64,000 nt of DNA from Paraburkholderia phenoliruptrix (GCF_019511605.1 NZ_JAEUAV010000002.1:372001-436000); one strand, 5' to 3'. Numbered from the stretch's first letter, positions 36,447 through 45,425 are shown. Notes: generated by a model from the sequence alone, not told the origin. Translations and numbers: made by a program.

Positions 36447-37088
36447 TTACTTACGGGTTCGTGGCTTTGCGGGGGTGGTATCCGCAATGCCGAGATAGCC
36501 ATGTAACGCGCGGCCGACGCGTCCTTCCAGGGCGGCGCGATCGGTTTCGCCGCGCTCTCCGGCGCCGTCGACGATCGCGCGAACGATTGCCATGACGTCG
36601 TCGGTGGCGATCTGCACGTCGGGCTGCGGTGGAATATCCTCGCGCGCCAGAATCTGCTCGATGACCCCGCGAAATGCCGCTTTGGACCTGGCCAGTTCTC
36701 TTGCGATAGCGGGACGGTTTTCCTCGAAATCGAGCACGCGCGCGAGCGCGGGACGGCGCAGTTGCTGCCGCACGGAGACGGTGATCAGATGCTTCAATGC
36801 GCTTTGGCCCGTGCGCTCGTTCAACGCGCCTTCGGCTTCCGCCAGGAACACGGCCTGCTCGCGCTTGCTCAGTGCGACAATCAGCGCGTCCTTGTTGGGA
36901 AAGTATTGATACAGCGTGCCCACGCTGACACCGGCACGCTGCGCGACCAGATTGGTATTGAGCCCGTCCGCGCCTTTGGCTTCGAGAACAAGCGCTGCGG
37001 CTTCGAGGATCGTCGCGACGGTTTGCTGCGCGCGGCTTTGCTGCGGCAGCTTGCGCGGCTTTAATGACGCACGCCTGGTCGTCTTCAT
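36447..37088 (-). CDS. TetR-family transcriptional regulator
   Basis: 213-residue TetR-type repressor. Seen: the N-terminal HTH at about 20-65 (TVATILEAAALVLEAKGADGLNTNLVAQRAGVSVGTLYQYFPNKDALI) and a helical ligand domain. The first 18 residues are Lys/Arg-rich. A palindrome lies just upstream of its start (separate entry), which suggests autoregulation. No obvious target gene is divergent from it. Confidence 0.93.
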   Translation of the reverse strand: MKTTRRASLKPRKLPQQSRAQQTVATILEAAALVLEAKGADGLNTNLVAQRAGVSVGTLYQYFPNKDALIVALSKREQAVFLAEAEGALNERTGQSALKHLITVSVRQQLRRPALARVLDFEENRPAIARELARSKAAFRGVIEQILAREDIPPQPDVQIATDDVMAIVRAIVDGAGERGETDRAALEGRVGRALHGYLGIADTTPAKPRTRK

Positions 37089-37103
37089 GATTCGGCCTGA
37101 AAA

Positions 37104-37125
37104 AAACCGAATATTAGCTCGGTTT
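37104..37125. promoter_or_regulatory. Candidate TetR operator
   Basis: Inverted repeat AAACCGA - 8 bases - TCGGTTT, 16 bases upstream of the TetR start codon. The position fits an autoregulatory operator. Binding is inferred from position and symmetry only. Confidence 0.6.
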
Positions 37126-37166
37126 CCCGACCACTGACGAATTTTCAACCGCGCGTTGCACGGCCT

Positions 37167-37646
37167 TCAATGCATGTAGGTCACGCGGCGCGCGCGTACC
37201 TGCAGGACGAGGCCCGCGTCGAGTAGAGCGATCGAGAACCAGCGCATGATCTTCAGCACGGTGCTTACCGTCGGCTGGGGCAGCCAGTTGTTCAGCATCT
37301 GCGTCGCGGCGTCGCTGCGGGTTCGTTGCAGGAGCGCGATGATCTGCAGCAGCGAGGCTTCGTCATTGGCGAGTTCGGACGCGCAGCGGCAACGGGTATC
37401 GAGCGGCCGGCAGGACGCACGCATCAGCGAGCGCATCAGGATATCGAAGTAGCCGATGCCGTTCGCGGTCATGCCGGCTTCATGCAAGACGCCGCTCCAG
37501 TCGCTGTTGCGGCGCACGCTGTCGCATTGCGGACGCAACCACGTGCGCACGGCCGTCAGCACGGTCTGCTCTGCCATATCGGGATGCTGCGTGAACGATT
37601 CATCGTAGAGCGTGTGGTTTCTCGCGGGCGGGTTGTGGAAATTCAT
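37167..37646 (-). CDS. Hypothetical protein, 159 residues
   Basis: Not recognised. CGGAGG lies 4 bases before the ATG at 37646, which supports translation and the start; the in-frame upstream extension is rejected. The protein is soluble and mostly helical in character, with Cys in CRPLDTRCRC and a C-terminal hydrophobic stretch (KIMRWFSIALLDAGLVLQV). It ends 78 bases before the TetR gene region begins on the same strand. No partner is suggested. Confidence 0.65.
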   Translation of the reverse strand: MNFHNPPARNHTLYDESFTQHPDMAEQTVLTAVRTWLRPQCDSVRRNSDWSGVLHEAGMTANGIGYFDILMRSLMRASCRPLDTRCRCASELANDEASLLQIIALLQRTRSDAATQMLNNWLPQPTVSTVLKIMRWFSIALLDAGLVLQVRARRVTYMH

Positions 37647-37915
37647 TGAACCTCCGGTTGGCACGACGGCCATGTCCGGCTGCGCGCGTCAGGCGCGACG
37701 CCCCGAGCCGTTGTCTGCGCGCCGGCATGGGCGCGCGGGAAGTCGGTGATGTCGGACAGGATGGTCATGGTGAAAACAGGACAGCGGGTGACATGCACCA
37801 TGATCGGACAATTTCGCCGTAAATGCAAATGATTCTCATTTGGATGCGTGTGGCAGCGTGTGGCAAATAGGTGGCCGAATCCCGGAAAGCCCGCCGGGCA
37901 GGGGAATGGATACGG

Positions 37916-38938
37916 TTACGTCTGCTGTGTGTGTCGATGCGTCGCACCGGCGCGCTGCCCTCGCGTCGGGCTGTGCTGGTGAGCCGCTGGGAAACTTTGC
38001 GGCCGGTGGTGGACCGGGTGCTCGGCCGCGGCAAACGCGTATTGCCTCGCCCAGTCTGTATAACCCTCGACCAGAAAACCCCCGGAGCGCTGGATATACT
38101 GCTCGCGAGACGCGTGATAAATCGCGGGCAGCGCGAACCATGGCACGTGCGGCAAGTCGTGGTGAACCAGATGAAAGTTGTTGTTTAGATAGAGCAGGCG
38201 CCAGAACAGACCTGCTTCGTTGATAACCGTACGATGCGCGCTATCGTGTGCCGGGCGATGTTCGCGGAATGACCGAAGCGAGCCGAGCGACAGCGACCCA
38301 TACCCGACGCCGAGCACGAACACCCATGCCGGAATCGCGCAAACCTGCTGCAGCCACAAGGTGAGCAGCACGAGCGCGGCGAAATGCGCGAGCCAGGCGG
38401 GCACATCGCGCCTGTCGCGGCGGCTGATCTTGCGCAAAGCATCGACCGCCGTCGCCGCGATGGCGAACGCCGGACCGAGTAGCAGCCGCCCGACGAGCGT
38501 GTTACGGCAATGGAGCAGCGCGCGCATCGCCCGTCCTGCCCGCGCCCATGTCTCAGTGTCGACGAAGTAGCTTTCTGGATCGCGCCCTGGCTCCGTCAGG
38601 TTCGCATCGTCGTGATGCTGTAGATGCGATTCGCGATAGACCCGATAGGGAAACCACACCGCGAGAGGCGCGAAACCTAGCAGTGCGTTCAGGCGTGCGG
38701 AGCGGGTGGGGTGGCCGTGCAATAGCTCGTGCTGCAACGACATGTACCACGCGCTGAGCAATGCGAGCAGAACGGTGGTCAACGGCAAGCCGAGTTCGCG
38801 GGCATGCGTGGCGACACCGAACCATCCGCCGTAGATCGCGACGACCAGCATCCACGTCGGCCATTGCGTGCGCCATGTGCGGCTCGTCGCGAGCCTTGCG
38901 ATTATGTTGCGCTGCGTGTCGTCGAGATAGATTGCCAT
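37916..38938 (-). CDS. Fatty acid desaturase family protein
   Basis: 340-residue integral membrane di-iron enzyme. All three histidine boxes are present: HELLHGH (about 70), HLQHH (about 105) and HLVHHDLPH (about 255), between hydrophobic helices. Members introduce double bonds into acyl chains or hydroxylate lipids or carotenoids; the exact activity is not evident. The C-terminal 40 residues are His/Gln/Arg-rich and variable. Alone between a hypothetical gene and a divergent secreted protein. Confidence 0.9.
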   Translation of the reverse strand: MAIYLDDTQRNIIARLATSRTWRTQWPTWMLVVAIYGGWFGVATHARELGLPLTTVLLALLSAWYMSLQHELLHGHPTRSARLNALLGFAPLAVWFPYRVYRESHLQHHDDANLTEPGRDPESYFVDTETWARAGRAMRALLHCRNTLVGRLLLGPAFAIAATAVDALRKISRRDRRDVPAWLAHFAALVLLTLWLQQVCAIPAWVFVLGVGYGSLSLGSLRSFREHRPAHDSAHRTVINEAGLFWRLLYLNNNFHLVHHDLPHVPWFALPAIYHASREQYIQRSGGFLVEGYTDWARQYAFAAAEHPVHHRPQSFPAAHQHSPTRGQRAGATHRHTQQT

Positions 38939-39155
38939 CGGTTGAGCCGGTCAAATGCATGTTCCGACTGATCGTACGTACCAATGGGCGGCTTCAGAAC
39001 CAATTTGTTCGGGATTGTATTTGCGCTACGACGCGCAAGAGGCGACAAGCGGCAACGGCTGGCGAAAATCGGCGACAATGCCCGCAGCGATTGTCAGCGC
39101 CTGTTGTGCACCGCGCACCGCGCGCGAGGCGCCCCTCGAACATTTTTATGCCGAT

Positions 39156-39593
39156 ATGAAACGACTTTATCTTGCCGCACTGGCGGTAGCGGGCAACTTT
39201 TTCGCAGCGCCCATTCAGGCGCAAAGCAGTGATGCCGGTCCGCTCGATACCCCCACGGGCCAGGTGCAATTCGTCCGCGACGGCCAGGGCTTTAGCGCGC
39301 TGCTCGCAAACGACGTATTCGATCGCTTCAGCGCCCACGCGCTGACGCATTTCGACGACATGAACAGCGCGAACGGCACTGTCGTGCGCGTGCTCGTGCA
39401 AACCGATTCAGGTCCGGTGCTGTACGACTTTCGGCGGCGTCCGCCGCTTGTGCAGCGCATAGGCGCCCGCATGAGTGTCAAGCGTGTGTTCTGGCAAGGC
39501 GATGAGGTCGTGATGCAAGGCTCGCAAGGCTGGTTCCGCTTCCAGCGCGGGGTATTGACGAAGCTGCAATCGTCGAAAACCATCTACCATTGA
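39156..39593 (+). CDS. Small exported protein of unknown function
   Basis: 145 residues with a signal peptide (KRLYLAALAVAGNFFAAPIQAQ). The mature part has alternating hydrophobic residues that suggest beta strands (VVRVLVQTDSGPVLYDFRRR, KRVFWQGDEVVMQGSQGWFRF). I do not recognise the family. The ATG at 39156 is chosen because it starts the signal peptide; longer in-frame readings upstream lack sense. It converges on the next gene. Confidence 0.7.
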   Translation: MKRLYLAALAVAGNFFAAPIQAQSSDAGPLDTPTGQVQFVRDGQGFSALLANDVFDRFSAHALTHFDDMNSANGTVVRVLVQTDSGPVLYDFRRRPPLVQRIGARMSVKRVFWQGDEVVMQGSQGWFRFQRGVLTKLQSSKTIYH

Positions 39594-39642
39594 TTGCCCG
39601 CGCCCGGCGGGCGGGGCCGTCGCCGCCGGTTTGCGCGAGCCG

Positions 39643-40494
39643 CTATGACGAGGTGTCGGCAATACGGCACGCGTGATCGAGCAGTCCCTCGGCCGAGCCC
39701 GTGCCGTTGTCCGCGTCTAGACCGCTGTTCACGACCAGCCAGCCGTCTTTCTGCGCCGACGGCCCGGCGCCCGTCACCAGAATGGTTTGCATGGCCATTG
39801 CGTCGGGGTTCGGATTGTCGCGCGAGACGATGCGAAACGGGTCGCTCGCGCCGCTGAGCGATTTCACGCGCATGATCCGGTAGCGGCTGCCGTTGAGCGT
39901 GTCCCAATGCCACGTGTCGGGCGCGTCGTTCGCGTGCCGTGCGAGCGCGTCGCTCACGTCGCCGCGCATGCAGTCGATATGAATGTGCAACTGGTTCTGC
40001 GTGCGGCGAAACTGGGAGTTGATTTCCAGACCCAACTGATTGTCCGCGAGGGTGCGTTTGACCGCGCCGTTAACATAGCTGCGTGCGGCCCATGCGTCGG
40101 CCCAATAGCCGGGCGCATGCGGTGCGAGCACGAGCGGGCTTTCGATGCCGCTCACGCGGTCCGTCGGTATCAGCAGATACTGCGAGCGGCCGACAATGTC
40201 CTTCAGGATTGCATAGCGTTTGTCGAGATCGACGGCGGTGCACTGGCCCGGCGTGCCGGTCGCCTGTTGCGACGGAACGCAGCGAATATCGACAATCTTC
40301 CATAGCGCGTTCGAATCGACGGCCGCAAGGCGTGCGCAGCCCGCCACGGCGAGCGCTACGCCGAACGCCGCGGCGGCTCGCTTCAGGTAATGCCCGCTGC
40401 GCCGCAGCGGGCCGGGACCGGCGGATTTGGAAAGAGTGGACCTGCTGGCAAGGGTGTTTGTCGTCGTGCGGGAAAAGGCCTGGTTGAGGGGCAT
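39643..40494 (-). CDS. cdh: CDP-diacylglycerol pyrophosphatase
   Basis: 283-residue membrane-anchored enzyme that hydrolyses CDP-diacylglycerol to CMP and phosphatidate. Seen: N-terminal anchor with lipobox-like AVAGC, then the Cdh pattern SQYLLIPTDRVSGIESPLVLAP, YWADAWAARSYVN and the HIT-like catalytic QLHIHIDC. Length fits the family (about 250) plus an N-terminal extension of about 35 residues. Followed 12 bases upstream by the amidase gene end on the same strand, but the functions appear unrelated. Confidence 0.88.
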   Translation of the reverse strand: MPLNQAFSRTTTNTLASRSTLSKSAGPGPLRRSGHYLKRAAAAFGVALAVAGCARLAAVDSNALWKIVDIRCVPSQQATGTPGQCTAVDLDKRYAILKDIVGRSQYLLIPTDRVSGIESPLVLAPHAPGYWADAWAARSYVNGAVKRTLADNQLGLEINSQFRRTQNQLHIHIDCMRGDVSDALARHANDAPDTWHWDTLNGSRYRIMRVKSLSGASDPFRIVSRDNPNPDAMAMQTILVTGAGPSAQKDGWLVVNSGLDADNGTGSAEGLLDHACRIADTSS

Positions 40495-40506
40495 CTTTTA
40501 TACGGT

Positions 40507-41961
40507 TTAGAGCACGGGCGGCGGCACTTCGCCGAGCAATTGTTCGACGGCCACGCCGATTGCGAGCAGACGGCGGTCGCTGCCAAGCGGCCCGTCGAGT
40601 TCGAGGCCGACCGGCAAACCTTGCGCACTGATTCCTGCCGGCAGCGACAAGCCGGGAATGCCCGAGGTGCTGGCCGGATCGGTATTGCGCAGAAATGCTT
40701 CCATCGTGTCGATGGCCGGCGCGCCGTCTACCGACACCGTGGACGAACCGTTGATCTCGTCGATTGGCACGGCGGCGAGCCGCGTGGTCGGAAAGAGCAG
40801 TGCATCGAGACGCTCGTCGGCAAAGGTCGCGGCCATATAAGCCTGCAACCGGGGCCGCCAGTGATTGAGCGCCGCTTCATAGCGCGAGTCGAGCGTGCCG
40901 GCGAGCACTACGTCGTAGATCGCGCGCACGTCGGGACTCGCTATACGCGCTGCCAGTTCGGCTACGGTCTGCACCGGCGCATGGTTGGCGGCGAGCCACG
41001 CTTCGAGATCCACGCGCGCTTCGTGGATGGCTATTGGCCCGCCGACCATGCCGTTGAGATCTTCCAGTTCGCTCATGGCCACCGGCACAAAAACAACGCC
41101 GGCCGCTTCGAGCTTCTTCACCGCGCTTTGCGCCACGGCTTCGACATCTTGCGCAAGACCCGCCCACAACGGTGCGGGCAAGCCGATGCGCAGACCGTTC
41201 AGCGCGACGGCGGGCAACGGACCCTCGCCGGTGATCACGCCGTCGAGCAGCGCGATGTCGGCTGCGTTGCGCGCCATAGGGCCGACGGTATCGCGCGTGT
41301 GGCTGATCGGCACCACTGCGTCCGGGTCGTGATAGCGCCGCTCGGCGCCGCCGTTGCCGACCGACGGACGAAAGCCCGCGGTGCCCGTCAACGCGGCCGG
41401 AATGCGCGTGGAGCCGCCGGTGTCGGTGCCGAGGCCGGCGGGCGCGATGCGCGCGGCAATTGCCGCCGCCGTGCCGCCGGACGAGCCGCCCGGAATCAGC
41501 GCGGGGTCGTATGGATTGCGCACGGGGCCCGCATGCGCCGCGAGATTGGTACTCGTAATGCCGAACGCGAGCTCATGCATGTTGGCCTTGCCGAGAATGA
41601 TCGCGCCGGCGTCGAGCAGCCGTTGCACGGAGCGCGCATTGACGTCCGGCACGAAGCCTTGCAGTGCCGGCGTGCCGGCGGAAGTGGCCAGCCCCACGGT
41701 GTTGATGTTGTCCTTCACGACGACAGGCAAACCGGCGAGTGGCAGTCGGGCCCTGGCTTCGGCGGGCAACGCGTCGATGCGCCGCGCGGCGGCGAGCGCG
41801 CCGTCCAGGTCGATCACGGTCAGCGCGTTGAGTGTTTCGAGCGCGGCCGCGCGCGCGAGCAGGGTGGCGACGTAATCTGTTGCGTGGAGCCGGCCCGACT
41901 GGATCGCGGCGACGGCTCCGGTTGCGCTCAGCGCGAGCTGTTCATCGACGGTCCAGATCAT
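40507..41961 (-). CDS. Amidase (amidase signature family)
   Basis: 484-residue amide hydrolase of the amidase signature family, similar in character to indoleacetamide hydrolases. The Ser-cisSer-Lys triad is visible: Lys in PVVVKDNINT, the cis-Ser in PGGSSGGTAAA, and the nucleophile Ser in TDTGGSTRIPA. Substrate unknown; plant-associated relatives make indole-3-acetate from indoleacetamide, but that is only one possibility. No monooxygenase partner is adjacent. It is followed by the CDP-diacylglycerol pyrophosphatase gene after 12 bases. Confidence 0.9.
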   Translation of the reverse strand: MIWTVDEQLALSATGAVAAIQSGRLHATDYVATLLARAAALETLNALTVIDLDGALAAARRIDALPAEARARLPLAGLPVVVKDNINTVGLATSAGTPALQGFVPDVNARSVQRLLDAGAIILGKANMHELAFGITSTNLAAHAGPVRNPYDPALIPGGSSGGTAAAIAARIAPAGLGTDTGGSTRIPAALTGTAGFRPSVGNGGAERRYHDPDAVVPISHTRDTVGPMARNAADIALLDGVITGEGPLPAVALNGLRIGLPAPLWAGLAQDVEAVAQSAVKKLEAAGVVFVPVAMSELEDLNGMVGGPIAIHEARVDLEAWLAANHAPVQTVAELAARIASPDVRAIYDVVLAGTLDSRYEAALNHWRPRLQAYMAATFADERLDALLFPTTRLAAVPIDEINGSSTVSVDGAPAIDTMEAFLRNTDPASTSGIPGLSLPAGISAQGLPVGLELDGPLGSDRRLLAIGVAVEQLLGEVPPPVL

Positions 41962-41972
41962 GGCCGTGCTCC

Positions 41973-42893
41973 TTATCGTTCAGTGCCGGAGCCGCGCGAA
42001 CGCCGCATGAAGCGCAGTGCGAAACGGGCGAGCGTGGGCACGAGCCGCGGGCGCAGCAGCCGCGCGTCGTAGCCGCTCATGCGGCGCTCGTTTTCCGCGA
42101 GACACAGTTCGACAAGCTCGGGCGTTTCCAGCCCTTTGCCGATCACGCTGCTGTTCGCCGGCAGAAAGTTCGAGTCGTGCGCAACGCCGTTTGCGTCGAT
42201 GCCCTTGGCGATGGCCACTCGCTCCCAGATCAGCACGACCCAGATGGCGGCCACGCGCAACGCGTGCCACGGCCTGCGCCATAGTGGCATGTTACGCCGG
42301 TGCCAGGCGACCCAGTTGACGAAAAAGAGGATGTGACGCGCTTCCTCCTGGATCACAGGTTCGAAGGTCTCCACCAGCGCTTCTGGAAAATAGCCCGACT
42401 GCTGTGCCGCGCGAAAGAGGCCGAACGCAAAGAAGCTGTCGATGCACTCGCTGTAGCCCGTACGCATCCACGCCCATTCGGGGTCGCGCGGCGCGGGATA
42501 GTGCGGCTCAGGTGCGATTTCAATGCCGTAGGCCGCAATCAGGCGCGCGAGCACGCGCTTGTGGCGGGCCTCTTCGTCGCCGTCCATCGTAATGGCTTCG
42601 CGCAGCAGCGGGTCGCTCAATTGCGCGGCGTAGGTGTGAACGTTGATCGACGCGCGGCCTTCCGTTTGCACTGCGATGTCCCAGATTGGCAGCGAGCAGA
42701 GCCGTTCGAGCGCGTCGGACGACAGCGCGGGCCAGTCGATCACGGCCGGTTTGTACGGGTCGTGAGTCTCGAGCAACATGCGGCAGAACATGTGCTTATG
42801 CGCCTCGGAGCCGATCTTCACGCGGGCGGTGCCGGCAAAGGTCCAATGGCGCAAAGTGTGGTCTTCGGCTAGATCTGTCAATGTGTCGGACAT
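41973..42893 (-). CDS. Ferritin-like di-iron protein of unknown function
   Basis: 306 residues. Two EEARH motifs (ITMDGDEEARHKRVLARLI and PVIQEEARHILFFVNW) with Glu residues in helices before each (ETHDPY..., SECIDSFFAF) give the E...ExxH twice pattern of a ferritin-like four-helix di-iron site. A hydrophobic helix (ALRVAAIWVVLIWERV) near 225 may attach it to the membrane. The substrate is unknown. It lies 11 bases upstream of the amidase gene on the same strand, so the two may be co-transcribed. Confidence 0.78.
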   Translation of the reverse strand: MSDTLTDLAEDHTLRHWTFAGTARVKIGSEAHKHMFCRMLLETHDPYKPAVIDWPALSSDALERLCSLPIWDIAVQTEGRASINVHTYAAQLSDPLLREAITMDGDEEARHKRVLARLIAAYGIEIAPEPHYPAPRDPEWAWMRTGYSECIDSFFAFGLFRAAQQSGYFPEALVETFEPVIQEEARHILFFVNWVAWHRRNMPLWRRPWHALRVAAIWVVLIWERVAIAKGIDANGVAHDSNFLPANSSVIGKGLETPELVELCLAENERRMSGYDARLLRPRLVPTLARFALRFMRRSRGSGTER

Positions 42894-43002
42894 GGCAAGC
42901 GTGCAGATAGCGAATTTGATGTGTCGCCTATTCTGTCACATTGCCCCGAAACGCGGCGCGGGCGGTGCATGGCCGCCCGCGCCGCTTAGCCTGCCCGCGG
43001 TG

Positions 43003-43218
43003 TCACTGGTGATGGTCGACCCACATGCGTCCCCAGCGGAATGCGTAGGCAAGCGCATGTTCTTCGTCGAAGAAATAGTCGAGCGCGTCGAAGCTATAGG
43101 CCTGGCCGCTCTTTGCGCTTGCTTTTTCGATGGTCAGGTTCGCGGCGAATAGTCCGTTGGGCAAACGTTGCGCGGCCGGCGCGACTTCATAGCCCTTGTA
43201 GCGAATATTTGAATTCAT
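43003..43218 (-). CDS. Small conserved protein, CV_2116-like
   Basis: 71 residues, acidic C-terminal half (SFDALDYFFDEEHALAYAFRWGRMWVDHH). It resembles a small beta-proteobacterial family I know only as of unknown function (CV_2116-like). The ATG at 43218 starts at MNSNIRYKGYEV as in relatives; a 12-residue upstream extension is rejected. Likely cytoplasmic. The family link is from memory and not certain. Confidence 0.7.
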   Translation of the reverse strand: MNSNIRYKGYEVAPAAQRLPNGLFAANLTIEKASAKSGQAYSFDALDYFFDEEHALAYAFRWGRMWVDHHQ

Positions 43219-43593
43219 GATCGTGGCGGTGAATAGGCCCGCATGTTTTTGCAAAGGCCGCTGCGTATGACAGCCGGCGTTCGCGTCGGCGTCGGCATCA
43301 GGCGGCGGATGAGTCGGCGGGCAGGCTCAAGCGTAGGCCGCACTGAAGGGCCCGTGAACCAATCATTCTTCGCAAGCAAATCAGCGGGAAACCGGAACGC
43401 TCTTCAGAACACCGGATAAGGGCTGGTTTGGCGGGTTCGCAGACACTATCGCGCGTGACGGCCGCCGGGTCTGTTATGTGCCGCACGGTAGCTCACGCGC
43501 GAGCGCCCCGCTTCGCGCATGCGAGGCGATGGGGGCGCTGCGGGCGAGGGGGCGCTGCTGGAGGAGTCGCGAAAGAGGACGTCGGGCGAGGTA
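43219..43593. other. Intergenic stretch, FMN reductase stop to small CV_2116-like gene
   Basis: 375 GC-rich bases with several overlapping open frames on both strands but none with a ribosome-binding site or protein-like sequence. It must hold the promoter of the small gene at 43218. Nothing further recognised. Confidence 0.4.
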
Positions 43594-44280
43594 TTACACC
43601 GCGTGCAACTTACGCGCGGGCTGCGTTTGCTGGTTCGCACCGTGCGCGGCGTTCGTGGAGTTCGGGGCGTTGGTGGCGTTCGCGGCCGGCGCGCGCTGCG
43701 CGGTGAACGCCAGCGCGAATTGCGCGGCTTGCTGGCCCACGGTGGCTAGCTGGTCGACGACCTTTGCGTCGGAACAGGTATCGACACTGTCGAAGCGGGT
43801 TTCCAGCGTGTTGATGCCCGCCCCGAACGGCGTGGGCCAGCCGCGCAACGCGTGGACGATTGCGCGCAGCGAAGTGAGTACCGAGCCGGCCGCCTGCCAG
43901 CCATAAGCCGTGACGATACAGCCGACCGCGCGGCCGTCCAGATACGGACGTTCGTCGGCACGCAATTCCTCGAGCGTATCGAGCGCGTTCTTCACGAGGC
44001 CCGAGACGCCGCCGTGATAGCCGGGCGTCGCGATGATCAGCGCGTCGGCGTGACGAACGGCTTCGATCAGTTCGAGCTGTTCGTCGGTGCGCTCGCTGTG
44101 TTCGGGCGCGTAGTGCGGCAGGCTATGAAGGAAAGTGCCGCCGAAGAGCCGGGTTCTCGCGCCCGCAGCCTCGGCGCCGCGCAACGCGAAGCCCAGCGCG
44201 CGCTCGGTCGACGAGGCCGCGCGCGTCGTGCCGCCAATGCCGACCACGAGCGGGCGGCGAGGGTGATGGAAACTGGTCAA
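43594..44280 (-). CDS. NADPH-dependent FMN reductase family protein
   Basis: 228-residue flavodoxin-like reductase. Seen: VVGIGGTTRAASSTERAL (phosphate-binding loop), GTFLHSLPHYAPE and the FMN-loop ATPGYHGGVSGLVKNALDTLEEL. It probably reduces FMN, quinones or azo compounds with NAD(P)H. The start is a TTG at 44280, supported by AAGGAG 7 bases upstream; no ATG or GTG is well placed. The last 30 residues are Ala/Asn/Gln-rich. The following gene on this strand is 375 bases away. Confidence 0.88.
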   Translation of the reverse strand: MTSFHHPRRPLVVGIGGTTRAASSTERALGFALRGAEAAGARTRLFGGTFLHSLPHYAPEHSERTDEQLELIEAVRHADALIIATPGYHGGVSGLVKNALDTLEELRADERPYLDGRAVGCIVTAYGWQAAGSVLTSLRAIVHALRGWPTPFGAGINTLETRFDSVDTCSDAKVVDQLATVGQQAAQFALAFTAQRAPAANATNAPNSTNAAHGANQQTQPARKLHAV

Positions 44281-44503
44281 CGAAATGCTCCTTCGGTGGC
44301 GGCTCGCGGCGCCCGCGCGCGGGTTGCGCGTGAGCGGGCCGGGCGAACCGGACTTTGAAGCATCATCTTAATGAGCGCGGCACGCAGCACGAAGCGACTT
44401 TTTGTTCTAACCATATAACCGCGCGGGAGGTGCGATCAGTCAGAGATGGATTGCCGGCCCGCTTCGCGCGTTGGCGCCGATAAGCATATGGCGATCTATT
44501 GTT

Positions 44504-44531
44504 TTGGCGCGAGCGCGGGCGCCGCTATGAT
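44504..44531 (+). promoter_or_regulatory. Sigma-70 promoter of the candidate small RNA
   Basis: TTGGCG (44504-44509), a 16-base spacer and TATGAT (44526-44531): four and five of six consensus matches. It points to transcription from about 44538, just before the stem-loop and terminator. Confidence 0.65.
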
Positions 44532-44537
44532 CGAAGC

Positions 44538-44603
44538 GTCTCCTCCATGACACTCCTTGACATGGGACTCGGCCCCGCCTGCATGCTGGCGGGGCATTTT
44601 TTT
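44538..44603 (+). ncRNA. Candidate trans-acting small RNA (about 66 nt)
   Basis: No plus-strand protein gene lies upstream, yet promoter, short transcript and terminator follow each other at the right distances. The 5' end carries CTCCTCC; CCATG/CATGG (44545-44549, 44561-44565) close an 11-base loop containing CTCCTT; a strong terminator ends it. Both C/U-rich motifs are complementary to Shine-Dalgarno sequences, a common design of small RNAs that block translation. Targets, and whether Hfq is needed, are unknown. Part of this stretch is also open in the J-domain frame, but that reading lacks a start signal. Confidence 0.65.
44572..44603 (+). terminator. Rho-independent terminator of the candidate small RNA
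   Basis: Perfect 8-bp stem GCCCCGCC / GGCGGGGC around the loop TGCATGCT, then A and seven T. No protein gene on this strand precedes it, which is the main reason to propose a small RNA. Confidence 0.9.
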
Positions 44604-44747
44604 GCCGATGACGCGACGATTTTCGCGCGGCTGCGTCACGGTTCTTGCCTCGATCGCGAAGCGCACGCACACACGACGTCACGATCCGGCTGTTTGTCGC
44701 GTGCTACGATGGTCCGCGACACGATCCCGGCAAGCTCGAACCGACAG

Positions 44748-45425
44748 ATGGCAACTCTCTATGACACGCTTGGCGTGCCGATGCACGCCACGGAAGACGA
44801 AATCAAGCGCGCGTACCGTAAGGCCGCGATGAAGTGGCATCCGGACCGCAATGCGGGCTCGGAAGAAGTTGCGCGCGCCACCTTCCAGGAGATCAGGGAC
44901 GCCTACGCGATTCTCTCGGACGCCGCGCAGCGCGAGGTGTACGACGCCGTCTACGCCGAACAGATGCAGCAGTGGGAAGCGCAGCGCATGCGCCATGAGG
45001 AGGCGCAGGCCGAGCGCGAGGCGGCAGCGCGTGCGGCGGACGAAGCCGCCTATGCCGAGATGGTTTCTCTTGCGATGCGCTTTGCCGACGAGGGCCACAA
45101 TCGCGATGTGTTGTTTGGCGTGCTGCTCGGGCGCCAGTGTGAAGCGGCACGCGCAGCGCAGATCGCCGACAGCGTAGCGGCCTTGCAGACTTCGCGGCGC
45201 GAAGCCACGGCCTCCAGGACTTCGCAGCAGGCTGCAGACGCTTCGCCGCAGTCGAGCGACGCCGTGTCGCCGGGAGACGCCGCAACGACGAACGCCCGCG
45301 CCGAAGCCACGGCCGATTCTTCTGGCTCTGAGCCAGCCAAACGCGACGAGGCCGCAAAAGAAGCCCCTGCCGCCGGCGGTTTTTCCAACCTCTGGTTCCA
45401 GTTCCTCAACGGCCTGCGGCTTTAA
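44748..45425 (+). CDS. J-domain (DnaJ-like) protein
   Basis: 225-residue co-chaperone-like protein. The J-domain is at 1-65: LYDTLGVPMHATEDEIKRAYRKAAMKWHPDRN with the HPD motif that stimulates Hsp70 ATPase, and FQEIRDAYAILSDAAQRE. Then comes a charged Glu/Ala helix (about 68-105), an Ala/Ser/Thr-rich low-complexity stretch (about 145-205), and a short hydrophobic end (GGFSNLWFQFLNGLRL). No Gly/Phe or zinc-finger region, so it is a type III J-protein. The start at 44748 is set by the J-domain; no good ribosome-binding site is visible. Client unknown. Confidence 0.9.
   Translation: MATLYDTLGVPMHATEDEIKRAYRKAAMKWHPDRNAGSEEVARATFQEIRDAYAILSDAAQREVYDAVYAEQMQQWEAQRMRHEEAQAEREAAARAADEAAYAEMVSLAMRFADEGHNRDVLFGVLLGRQCEAARAAQIADSVAALQTSRREATASRTSQQAADASPQSSDAVSPGDAATTNARAEATADSSGSEPAKRDEAAKEAPAAGGFSNLWFQFLNGLRL

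Larger units (their letters stand above)
44281..44747. other. Intergenic region with candidate small RNA gene
   Basis: 467 bases between the FMN reductase start (minus) and the J-domain gene (plus). It contains no protein gene, but a promoter, anti-Shine-Dalgarno stem-loop and strong terminator at 44504-44603 (separate entries). The rest has no recognised signal. Confidence 0.6.

Noticed and set aside
40507..41961. Assignment as indoleacetamide hydrolase for auxin synthesis
   Set aside because: The amidase signature is clear, but no tryptophan monooxygenase is adjacent and the family has many substrates.
42934..42956. Second TGTCACA that might be an ECF41 -35 element
   Set aside because: The bases after the 16-base spacer read CGCG instead of CGTC and no fitting gene starts downstream.
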